Of a DNA stretch of 64,000 nucleotides, positions 24,403-38,130 are shown one piece after another. The stretch covers positions 51,478,078 through 51,542,077 of the forward strand of contig NC_091014.1 of the NCBI RefSeq assembly GCF_041296385.1, read 5' to 3'. The notes below the pieces were generated by a model. That model was not told where the DNA came from, ran no database searches, and saw only the letters and a program-made list of their open reading frames with translations. This DNA comes from Aphelocoma coerulescens (lineage: Eukaryota; Chordata; Aves; Passeriformes; Corvidae). The position numbers and the translations under genes were made by a program. The first letter of the stretch is position 1. Every line of letters starts with the position of its first letter.

Positions 24403-25348
24403 ACCCCAACACTATTTTAATGTATATTTAATAAAAGAAATTATACATTTCTTTGAAAAGTCATATTTTCATTGAAATAATACTAATGAGAGTACTTGAG
24501 CTCTTGTTTAAAAAATGTGAGTTCACATTGAAGGATTTAATGGCCCTGGGGAGAGGTTAAAGCTCTTAAAAGTTCATTTCCCAGTTTCCTAATATCTGAG
24601 GGTTCTTAAGTGCTGTAATTTATTTGTAAAGTAATAAAAATAGTGCTAGGGAAATTCTCAGGTGTTAAACTTCACAAAAATATGCTGCCTATACTCCCTT
24701 TCTTTACATGAATAAAAGAAAATGTTATTTTGTATGGGTTAATTAGACACAGATGTAAACATAAATTACAGACCCACCTGGCTTTTTATTACATGTGTAT
24801 ACAAGGGAAAAACAACACTGGCATACAATACTGGCTTTTATTGCCTATGTCTCTGTGACTTACCTTTTATTCTCCTTCCCCAACCTTTGCAGCAGACTCG
24901 TAATTTGAGGACACATGATATTTGGTTCATTATTTGTGAGCTACAGGGAGCATTATTTTGGCAGCAGAAGGAAACAGAGTACCAAAAGCAAAAGAAGTGT
25001 ATTAATCACATCCGTAATAAAATTATTAAGAGCTTGAAAGGAAACTGCTGATTTCTTTTTATTTTATTTTTTTTAATCAAACTCATCTTTGCTAATCATT
25101 AGATTAGTTTAAGAAACATTTAAACTATTACTATCATCAAATGCAGCTTCAGAGAAATGAAAACACTTTGTGAAATTACATGAACTGCATATAAATTTGT
25201 TTGGAGGGAAAAAAGGGATAGAAATCTTTCAACGTCTGCAGACCAAAATGTGCCTTTTTCCTCCCTTCTAAGCAGCATCTTGTTTGGAATTTATTTTACT
25301 TCAATTCATATAATCCATTCAAAGGGAACTTTATCTTTTTTTCTTTTC

Positions 25349-25363
25349 TTTTTTTTTTTTTTT
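25349..25363 (+). repeat. Poly-T run of 15
   Basis: Fifteen T residues preceded by TTCTTTTC form a pyrimidine-rich simple tract within the AT-rich block. Confidence 0.9.
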
Positions 25364-28300
25364 CCCACTGAATTTCCTTCACACAAGGGCTTGAAAAATT
25401 TCAGATGTCATCCGTAATGGAAATGAAACAAATTTGCACCCAAAAAATGAGGTTTTCATTCCCCATGCATCCCTATTACTTAACCTTTGAAAACCTGAGT
25501 GTGAAAGTGCTTTCCTTTTAATTACAGATGTTCTGCTTTTAGCAGCACTGTCCCAGTGTCTTTGACTTTGTCCTGGTTTCAGTGCGTATCTAGGTGCTCA
25601 GCTTATCCAACTCGTTTTGGCTTGCCTGTACCTGCAGCATCACTTTGCTGCACTCTGGCCAACAGCTACTCTCCTTCCCTGGTGCTTTACCCTCACTGTC
25701 CAACTTTGGACTTGCTCCTCACCCAAAGACCAAAGAAATGACTGCTGCAGCAGCATGGCCCAAACATGGAGTGATCACAGCAACCTTCAGCATTGAAAGA
25801 GAGAGACAATGTGTCTTGGACGTTTTAGAGAAAACAAAAATAAAGGGATTTATAAAGTGGGGATAAAAAGGCAGAGGAAAATATTGCAGCCTTAGAATAA
25901 ATGGAAAAAAACAACGAAGTGGTGGAGGGAGTCAGAGAAAAGCCAGCTCCACACTGTGTGAAAAAAAAGGAAGGAGAAGGAAGGATTTTAAATTTCTGGT
26001 TAGTTTTATGTAGCTTTTATACAAATTGTATTACTGGCACGGCCCAGTGAAAGATCACTCTTCCCTACCGTTTTATTTCCATCAGCATGCTGATGCATAC
26101 TGCATGTATCCCTGTGTGGGCAAGCCCTGGAGAAAATAGCAAGGGATGCAGAGACACAGAAGACTGATTTTCACCTGGGAAAACATAACCATCCTCTTCT
26201 TCCAATACTTTTTTCCTCTTCTGCCTGTGCACCATTGTGTTACTATAAAGCTGCCCAGGACAAGAAACGTTGGCAAAATAACGTGACTGTGAAGAAGTAA
26301 TGAGGAACAGTTCCAGCAAAAGTGATGGCCACCAGCTGTGCTGTAAGAGAACCCAAGGCATTTTCTGCTCTTACCTTTTCTGCATTCATTATCACCAAGT
26401 TGATTTCTTCTGTTATTTTAAAACAAATAAATAGTCTGTCATTACACAATGGACCAGTCAGCCAAATGGTGTGGTCATTTTTTAGGCAAGAAACTAAATC
26501 TCTTCCAACACAGTAAGTTTTGTAAATCAGAATAACAATTCACCCTTCTCTTGACATACCTCTGAATGTACATTTGTAAATGTTATTTCCTTTTTTTTGT
26601 GACTGTTCCTTTACCTTCTACCTCTGAAGAACTAATTTTAGGTCTGGAAAGAACTCATTTTAGGTAATATTGAAAAGAGAATGAAGAAAAGCCTAGTCCA
26701 GATTTCCAGTTGCGGGTCTGCAACCCAAGATACTGGTTTGTGTGGTTATCTGAACTGAAGCTTGGTTTGCAGTCTTGAAGGTTTACTTTCACCATCAGTC
26801 TCCTAACACAGGGCATCCTCATACAATTTAATTTCTGCTTTCAAAACAATTGGGGAGAAACAAGAAATTATTTTAAATGCTGAAAGGCCAGCAGATATGC
26901 TCTCTGGTCAAAAGTGCATTGCAGTCCTCTAGACAATACAAACTAATGCTTAAAATCACGAAACACAAAGCCGTTCAAAGTCAGGTCATTGCAGCAACAT
27001 CAGGCAAACTGAAGAGACCAGCAATCTTCCACATCAAAGTTTTTGGACCACAGAAACCTAACACTGGTGATGGTGCACATTTCTCTCCTCTCCATCTCAT
27101 CTATTTTGGATTAAACACAGATCACCAGTGATCAATGCTATTCCCTTTCTCATCATAGACCCTGGCGATATGATGCTATTGCCCTAGTCCTTTTCAAGAA
27201 ATCAGCAGCAAAATAAGGTGCTTTCTTACATGGCTGAAACAGTGTGAGCACTCTACTACCCTGTCCCAGAGCTACGGCCTTGCCCATCTGAGCAGAACAA
27301 ACATGGGGTCTGTCAGACCCCCTCAGCCATCACTCCCAGGCCACCCAGCCCCAACAAAAGGACTGCTGCACTTCACTCCATCTGGTGTCACTGCTGGCAT
27401 GCTTATCAAACTCAAGGGACTGAACCAGCTATGACAGAACTCTCACTCGGCAAAGCGGCCTCTCCAGAGCTCGAGTGAGGCACATCACATGTCTCTGCTT
27501 CACCGTTCTCCTGGAACTAAACCCAGACCACAGTGTGCACAGATCATCTGGTCACTTTCTTCTTATGCCAGATTAGGCAGAAATTAAATGTAATACTCTG
27601 TAACAGGTAAGCAGGTGGAGTTAGAGACGAGCACCAAGGAGTGAAAACAGCAAAAACATGTAAATTCCTGTATACTTATTTTTCAGAGGAAAAAGGCAAA
27701 ACACAGGGGAAACAAAAATATGTAAACATTATTTACAAAATCTAATCAAATGCAATATTTAACAATGTGAGTCTGAACAAAACAATCAGGAAAAAGAGAT
27801 GTTCCACTTTCAGCAACATACCTCCACCTGTTATGTCAACCCTAGAGCAGGATTCATGGCATTTAACTGGAGGCATCATGAACAAGTTGAGGTACAGCCT
27901 TCTGCAGTAATCAGTGAGGAGACACAAGACTGTCCCACGAGCATTTCACTGCACCCTGAATTGAGTGGGGTGAAATGTCCTCAGGTGGTGCCTCCTTTAC
28001 CACTGATGCCTAGATCTCCAGCTGGTGGGTAGTAAACTTCTAGATGAATATTAACTGAGATAAAGCCAGCTTATAGTGCATATTATACAATATTTCTGTC
28101 TTTATATACAGGACAAAAGAAAATTCAGGCTTGAAATCCTAATTTTTTTTCTTTTTGCCTGCCCTTTTGTGTCTCAATTTACCAGTTGCATAGTACATTA
28201 CAAAGCCCTTTTTACACATGACCCACATTTCCTAACAGAACACTTATTAAACCCTCGCTGAAGGTGAAACAGAATTTCACATGCTACTTCAGGAAATGTG

Positions 28301-28870
28301 GTTTGACTGGGGAGATTTTGTGCATTAAACTCCAGTGAAGAGGGACTTATCTGTCACACCAAGGCATTAGTGGTTTCTAGCATTCCTTAAGTTTGCATTG
28401 GCGCTACTGATCGCAAACACACGGGGAGCATAACGAAGCTGTAAGTGCAGATCTGAACCTGTGAAATGCTGAGCAAGTTCAATCACAGCTGACTGCTGTG
28501 GGCGTTGAGGGGATGCTGAAAGAAGCAAGCCATGCTTGCAGGATCAAACCTCAGCCACACAATTCATCTGCAAAGAATATGACTAAGAGTCACTAAAAGC
28601 AAAGCCTCTGTCAAGACCTTCTGTGGGAAATACATTGTTTAAGGACTTACCAGGCTGACTTCAGTATTTTTAGTAGAATTTCAGTGTATTTACTCTCTAC
28701 CATATTTTAATTCAATTCATCAAATAAATATTATCCATTAAAGATTACACACCTGTGGATCAGAAGTTGTAAAGGTCAGCCTTTTCAAATTATGTTTCAA
28801 AGAAACCTTGGCCTTTCCTAAAACTGCAGATCTTTGTACATAACCTGCAAACCTCCTGTCTGCAAAACCC

Positions 28871-28899
<29 letters not shown>
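28871..28899 (+). repeat. Poly-A run of 29
   Basis: Twenty-nine consecutive A residues are flanked by CCC and GG. Such a run can be the tail of a plus-strand retroposed RNA, but I see no recognisable transcript or SINE body in the sequence before it (about 28600-28870). It will be length-unstable. Confidence 0.95.
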
Positions 28900-31202
<2,303 letters not shown>

Positions 31203-31244
31203 CTGAGAGAGGAAGAGAAAAAGGAAAGGGGGAAAGCAAAACAA
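31203..31244 (-). other. 3' splice site (polypyrimidine tract and AG) before the GRIN2B exon
   Basis: On the minus strand a tract of about 35-40 nt, almost entirely C and T, ends in CTCTCAG at 31209-31203 and is followed directly by the 18-nt UTR. A possible branch-point region (AATTAATCAC) lies roughly 45-55 nt upstream of the AG, at about 31246-31256. This shows that the exon is internal, not a first exon, in agreement with the known GRIN2B structure, where exon 1 is untranslated. Confidence 0.85.
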
Positions 31245-31259
31245 AGTGATTAATTGACA

Positions 31260-34200
31260 AGTCAATCATGCACTCAGCCTTCAAGGAAGATCCATTGATC
31301 TTCCTCAGCCACTAGCTCTCCTCTCAACAATCCTTCTAGTCTGACACCTAGCCCTTTGGCTACATTCAGAGGGGCTGTTGTTGTTGGGGGGTCAGACCAG
31401 TCCAGCCCCTACTTCAGAGTCTGGAATCACTTTAGAGAACAGCTGTCAGCAGAAGATGGGATCGTGTCATTTCTCAGGTCCCATGTCACTCTGAGACCCA
31501 AGTCAAAAATGATAGAGAATGGTCCTTTGACAGCTGATCCGCTGTCTTTGTGAAATTAATTGCGTATGTCAAGCCCATGTCTGAGTGCTTACCCTCAACA
31601 CAAAGGAATGACTGGTGCTTGCGATCAATTTGGACTTGTGCTGGAGGTATAGGCAGGGAGACTGAGGAGACCAGGCAGATAAGGACTCCCTTTTCCTTTC
31701 TCAGCACAGGCCCTCCAGAACAAAGTGAGGACAAATGGGCAAGGTCATTGGATGTACATGTATGTGCGTATCCATTGCACACAACCTTCGTACCATCACC
31801 AGGGCACACACAGCTCCCATGTGTAGCACAGTCATATGCTTCCCACCAATACCAGATTCTTTTTTTTCTTTTAAAAGCCAGGAATACAAAATTTCCCAGC
31901 GGTCATGGTCAAAACCGGATCAGGACCCTCCAAGTCCATCTGACAGCTATGTTTGCACGGAAGTAGAAATGCCAACAGAGCTTACAATGGTTCACCCTCA
32001 GCTACTACAGCCAGGCATGTTACATCAATCTTCTCCCTGAGCATGTCCACTATATTTTGTAATCACATCAGTAGAAATGGAAAAACCTGATGAAGTCATC
32101 TCTCTAGCCCCTGCCTGAGTGGGACATGTCCCTGCAGGACTGTTCCTCGCTCTTTCTTGAGTTGCACTTTAATAATAGTTCACATTTCCACAGCACTTTT
32201 CATCTTCAAGGCACTCTACAAACACTAATGAACTAATTCTTACAGCACCTATGCAGTGTAAATATCAGAGACAACAGAGCAGTGTTCCGCCCATCTGCCC
32301 ACCACCCCTGTGGGAGGTAGCACTGCTCAGTGTGCCCACCCAGGGCCACACTGATGTCCCAAGGAGATTTCAGGCATTTCAAACTAAAGAAGACTTTCCC
32401 TCAACACAACAGGTTCTGCTCAGCTACTCGTGCCCATAATTCTGTTCTTCAGTACAGGCACATTTGAAATAAATACATCAGCCCTGAGCTTCTTTGTGCT
32501 ACACCTCTGGTCTTGGGTGTCCAAGAATGGGACCCTTCCATACTGTTCATTGCTACACACACCTCTATCAAATGAACAGAAAGTCACAGCAACAGGGACA
32601 ATGCTGGCAAAACTTTGTGGAAGCAGGAAGTCCACAAAAGAGCCCTTGCTGACACCAGCCACCCACAGGGAAAAGACCCAAGAAGCCCCATCTTGCCCTG
32701 CCCAGGAGAACACACAGGCTCAACACCTGCTCCCTCATTGTCATTCTAAGCAGAGAGAATGTATCCTGCACTGATATTACCACATAAATAAGCAGATAAT
32801 AAAATAGATAATAAATATGCACTGGAGAAACCAAATCCACTTAAGAAGCTGAAAAGGACTGCGGGTGTGAAGCACCAATCGATTCTAAACTCTCTGAAGG
32901 ATTCACTTTCTGAGAGATGCTCACAAGGAGAACCAAGAGACTTTGAGAGTTTGGCAAAATGAACAGTTAACTTCATTCCAGTATGACTGTTATCCTCCAA
33001 TTACGAGTCACTAAATTAGATTCCTTCACAGTGAAATGCAGTCCCCATTTCTGCAATGCTTTATTAACTTTAATGCACTCTATACACTCTCTGTCTCTCA
33101 CTCTCTTGCTCACTCACTTAAATGCTATATTTGTTCTCTTAAAATATGTCTCCTGCGGTCCCTCTGCATCGACTCATACAGTATATTACGCTTGGCTAGG
33201 CAATGGCTAGTTGTGATGCCCAGGGAGGAGAGTGTAGGTTTTTCCCAGCCCCTTTCCCACCAGGAATACTTTACAGGGCCTTTCAACCCAGGGCTTGGAT
33301 AGCATTCATGCAGGAACTATACAGACAGTCATGGAAGCTGTCAGACTTCACACCCAAGCACATGCTTCTCCCAGTGGGAAAAATGGCAGACAAGAAACCC
33401 ATTCCCTTCTCTTCATTTGCATCAAAGCCAATAAATCTCTAGCATCTACGTCCAAGCAGGAGAAAAGAGCCCAGATCCTGAAGAGCACATAGGTGCCAAT
33501 CTGTTGGGTGTCTGTGCCCCACTCGGGCAGATTTTTCCATTCAACACAAGATTGAGTTACCTGAACAGTGCCAGATCCTCAAGCTTTGGCCAGATATTCA
33601 GGGAGCAGCCAGGGCTAGGAAGTAGATAATACAAAGAGGAGGTTGTCTGGGTCTCAGTAGCCAACCCACAATTTCCAATTTGGACCCTCAGCCATAAGCC
33701 CTCTCTGGATCAGGCAGAGAAATGCATAGGTAACCTGTGTTGTACCAACCAAGACACCTCTCTCTCCATCTCTCGCTCATACATAACATGTCTGTCATGC
33801 TTGCTATGTCTTTCAGGTGCTCCATGGGCAGTCTGTGTGCCAGACAGCAGTGTTCTTCTGAGGGAATAGCAGGTACCAGGTCCCCTCGTAGGATGGCAGC
33901 TGGGGATGTGATAAGGCAGGAGAACATCAACAAATCACACCCAACCCAGGGCTGAGTGTGGTTTTCACCATTCAGCTCCCACAAGGCAGCGTAGGGGTGA
34001 GCTGCTCAAAGACTGAAACAGGAGTGCTCATGGTGTTACAATCCCTTCCCTCCTTGGGGCTCACTCGTGTTCACATCAGTAGCCACTCTTCACACACCTG
34101 CTCACATGCATGTGCTGGCTGTTAGAGTAAGGGACAGACACCCCAACACCAACCTCACCTCACGTTCCTCCTCTGGTCTGGCTCACTGCAGGCCCCTTTT

Positions 34201-37200
34201 GAATGTGTGCTAGTAGAGACAAGGTGGGGTGAACCACCACAGACTTATTATCAGACTAAGGGGAGCCCAGAACTATTGTGAAAATGTGTTTCTGCATACA
34301 GAGCAAGAAGTTTTGTCCATAATTCCTACAGTGTTTAAGTGCAAACATTCGAGGTACTCAATCAAGAAAGCACTGGAGGCAGCACACGGACCTCCTTCTA
34401 AGTGTGTTCCTGTTTCCAGTGAAAAAGGGGAATGGAGAAATTCACACACAAAGAAATTTGTAAGCACCTGACAAGGATGCAGCTGTAAAACAGGACCTTT
34501 ACCCTTTGTTGTTTCAAGAAATTTTAATAATTTTACAATATAATTTCACCAGTCAAGAATGATTATAAAAACATGCAAGTATATTTTATTACCAAGTATT
34601 TTACATGAACAGGATTTTCCCTTAGAGGTGGTGTGGGGCAACACGGTGTTGGAGGTATTTTCTGTGATTTTGGCACTGCAAAACAATTTAGTAAATCCCA
34701 AACTCCAGACTGGTGTGTAAAATCCTTTACACATAACTGCACACTATGATATTGTCTCTTACTCCCTAGAAAATAATATATGGGAGGGCCATTAGATGAA
34801 GTGGTTTTACAGACATATCTATATTTAGGTATAAACATGCCAGTAAAATCATTATACCTCTATAATCTTATTTTACTTACCAATAAAACATATTCACCAC
34901 TGTAGAGGAATGCAGCATCTACTCACTGCAGAGCAATGTTACACAATCACTTTCAAAATGGGAAGTGAAAGCTAACTTCTCCAATTGAAAATGCATGAGG
35001 AATGTAGGTAGTCAGACAGTAATTATTCCAATTGGAATTTAGCCAGGACCAAAGGTTAGATTGCTTAAAAATATCATGAGAACCTTACTTGACACTGCAC
35101 TTTTACGCGGATCAGACCTAAGATAAGTATTAATAGAAAATTACTAGGCTGCACAGGCAAAATACAGCTCAGCATTAAGAGATATTTCCGGATGATATTT
35201 CAAAATACAGAAAGTACACAAATAGGTCACTGTGCATTCAACCAGGCTAACTGTAAACAGACTACTACTCCGGCAGTGTACAGCAAAGCCAGGCAATCTT
35301 CAGGTCAGAGAAGGAAACTGAGGCAGAACAAAGGCTGGTCACAGGTTTATCGGGGTAGTTCTGTTGTGTGCTGACACTGGTCCTGCTGCAGTCATGCCAT
35401 CTAGGTAGCCTAGCACAATACCCTCTTGGAAGGGTGTTTGCAGGCTCCCCCAAATCCAATCTCCAAGCTCAAGACAGCAAGAGGAAAGGAAGTCATGTAA
35501 TACTGCAGTTCCAGACAAAAAGCTGTCTTGAAGGCAGATTTCCTAATTAAGAGGAAGACAATGCTTGGGACAGGAGGCTGAACCATGCCCAAAACCACCA
35601 GCAAAGGGAACTTCACAGGAATATTGGCTCCATATGGGAGAATGAAAAGCCTACCTCCAGCTTCCCCCTCCTATGCTTCATTGGAGAGCCACAAGGAAGT
35701 TCCTATCCCACTGTTTTTTGGGCTTTGCTTAGACTTTAGGCCACAGAATCTGAATTCAACAGCAAATTTTGTATCTGCACCAGCTGCAATTCTAATTCCC
35801 AGCCTTACTCTCATCACCAGCCCAATTCCAGGCCTCACCACTATCACCACCTCAGTCCCATTACTACCTAAAGACAGATGTCCTGCCAGACCCACTGTGA
35901 GACATCAGCACTACCCTTTGGTATTTGCTCACCTTTGACAGCATCTTAATTCACACTGCCTTCATTCCTCTGACAGTTTGAGTAGTATCAGACAATGAAT
36001 CCAGAAGCAATCCTTCTGTTTCAGGATCTAGCTGGAAGTAGGAAGAAGTCCATCTCACCTGGGAAATACTTTATAAACCTCGAAGGTGCTTTGGGCCTGG
36101 TATCCAACACACCACTGGAGAACAAGTGCACCAGAAGAAGCTGTAGGGAAGTCAGCATTGCACTAGATGGCTACTGGGCTGTCACACAAGGAAATACAAG
36201 TATGTCCAGATCAAAGAGGAACACTGTTTCTGTATTTACCAATGACAGACCACTGGTGACTTTTTGATCCTTTTGTCTACCATCTGCCTTATGGGCAAAC
36301 TGGAGGAGCTAAGAAGACCCATGAAAAAAAAAAAAAGAGGGAGGACAGACTGGAACCTCATCAACTGCTACTCCTAAGAGCTGGGGTTTAAAGCTATAAA
36401 TCACACCAAAATTTACACCTAAGTTTCTCCAACTCTCTGATTTTTGACGACCCAATTTCAGCTTAGGACTTGCTCCCAATCTCATGGTTACTCTGCAGTG
36501 TAGACATGCTGCATATTGTATACCTCTGAAGAAGCATTCCTCTTTTTCTAACACTGTTTTAACGATTGCCCTACCATACCTTCAGCCCAGGTGGTTTGTA
36601 CACTGACAACTCTTGTGCTGCTGTTTCCCGTATTACTGCTTACCATGTAGATGACATAAGTGCCCATAAATCTTCTTCTGGCTCACAGCCCTGTTGTTAC
36701 AGGAATTTTGTCAACAGACACAAAGAAAAGGAGGATGGATCTGGGGCACGATAGATGTGTCTTGAAAGTGCCTGCACACTTCAGGTGCTGATAAACAGAA
36801 TGAATGATGCTCCAGGAAAATCTCCATACATTCAGAGCAGAAAGATGGCAGAGACTACAGACAATGGAAAGTGCCATACACAGTGGTGAATGCAACAACC
36901 CAGCACCTGGACCAAAAGGGTTTATTGTGGTGACCCTCAGTAAACAGCCCCCCAAGGGCATTTCAGTAGTTTGAGATGAAAACTGGTATGGTTTAGTTTA
37001 TTTTAACTAGCCTTGAACATCACTTATATTATCGTTTTCAGCTATAAATAAATGCTCCTATGACAGTGGCAGAAACATTTCTCCAAGGCCTTTTGGGCAG
37101 GTCTTCTTTCTGTTCTTCACAATCACTCCCTCTCCCGTATGCACCTTTGTCCATGCCTGTAATGTCCCACAGATCCATTTCTATCTAATATACAAAATGT

Positions 37201-37870
37201 TTCCAATTTTCCCTTATTTCTCCCAAGTCAGCCTTGTTCTTTTGGGGAAGGCATCACACACCCCCAGACAAAGCCTTCAAAGTCCTTGGAGCTCTCTCAT
37301 TACCTCACTGTTAGCTCTCTTTCCATAGACACTGAGTGGAAAGTACCACATGTGTTTACTTCTATTCTCTGTTTATTTTCTTCAAAGCTGTTCTTTCTTT
37401 ATTAAACTACATACAAACTCCTTCCTGACTTGGGCTGTGTCAGATACATAAGAGGCTAGTTTGCCTCCATCTATCGAATAGGTGTATCCAAGAATAAGGT
37501 GACAAAGTGCTTCCACGTCTCTACCCCATGCAAAAGAGAAGAGCAATTCTCTCCCTGCACTTAAGGCAGTACAAAAAACGCTTTGATCATCAATTAGACC
37601 CATATCATTCCCAACAGATGAAGAACTATGTCTCATTATTGTTAGCTTGCCCAAGGCTAAGTTCCCAGTGTCCTTCCCACTTCCTCTCACCCACATATTT
37701 TACATATCACGGGTGATAGCTGATACAGCCACAGCCTGCAAGCTTCTGTTGAGACCAACACCAAATGATTCATAGAAATCAAAAATTGAAATCCTCTGCT
37801 TAATAGTCTTGCCCTTCCTCCAGTCACTTCAGGATTACTGTCTACAGCACCTGCTTTAGCACACTACCTG
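31260..37870. other. GRIN2B first-intron or 5' stretch, no further gene recognised
   Basis: Apart from the L3/MIR-like fragment at 32169-32264 and A13 at 36324-36336, nothing is identifiable. AT-rich ORF-poor sequence lies around 34480-35190. Frames of 100-138 codons (31550-31966 plus, 35585-35938 plus, 37382-37696 minus) show no domain. A GGAAACTGAGGCAGAA motif near 35321-35336 recalls L2/L3 tails but is too short to call. Confidence 0.5.
32169..32264 (+). mobile_element. Ancient L3/MIR-like repeat fragment, copy 2
   Basis: The blocks TTAATAATAG, CACATTTCCACAGCACTT, TTCATCTTCAAGGCACT, CTACAAACACTAATGAACTA and ACAGCACCTATGCAGTGTAA follow the same order as the fragment at 20287-20355 and extend further into the L2/L3-type tail (consensus CTCACAACACCCCTGTGAGG). 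Both copies are on the plus strand. Confidence 0.65.
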
Positions 37871-37879
37871 TTCTGAAAC

Positions 37880-38130
37880 AACTCAAACAGTAAGATTACC
37901 ACTGCTAGGAGATGGCTCACATTTGAAACATTTCCCTAAACTCAGCCTAAGTTTCCCCTTTGCTCAGCTATCCTGTAACTTTAATAATATCTCCTTCATT
38001 CAGCCTAAATCATTTCTGCCTCTTAACTCACCGTTTCCACCGTGAAAATGCTTGTAGGTTGTTATCTGATCACCCCTTGAGACTTTGCTCTGCTGCAGCA
38101 AAAGTTCAGCTGTGTTTATTGCTCCTCATA
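37880..38130 (-). mobile_element. Possible old CR1 fragment, reverse orientation
   Basis: CCTAAACTCAGCCTAAGTTT followed by CCCCTTTGCTCAG, and later GGTTGTTATCTGATCACCCC, resemble reverse-complemented 3' regions of old CR1 subfamilies (consensus blocks such as CAGCCTAAATTTCCC and TGTTATCATGTCCCC). Divergence is high and the order is interrupted, so this is tentative. Confidence 0.35.

Larger units (their letters stand above)
21820..28870. other. Intronic stretch; includes an AT-rich ORF-poor block
   Basis: No gene is recognised. Between about 23225 and 25555 the sequence is AT-rich with almost no frame over 60 codons and many TAATTA/TTAATT-type homeodomain-like motifs, the profile often seen for conserved non-coding DNA in large neuronal genes, although conservation cannot be tested here. 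Simple tracts are A17 at 24229-24245, A12 plus CCAAA units at 24369-24402 and T15 at 25349-25363. A GGGGTCTG-T-CAGACCCC palindrome lies at 27305-27321. Confidence 0.5.

Noticed and set aside
27305..27321. GGGGTCTG-T-CAGACCCC palindrome
   Set aside because: Short enough to occur by chance in 64 kb and without supporting context.
35310..35360. GGAAACTGAGGCAGAA motif reminiscent of an L2/L3 tail
   Set aside because: Too short, and flanking blocks do not follow the expected order.
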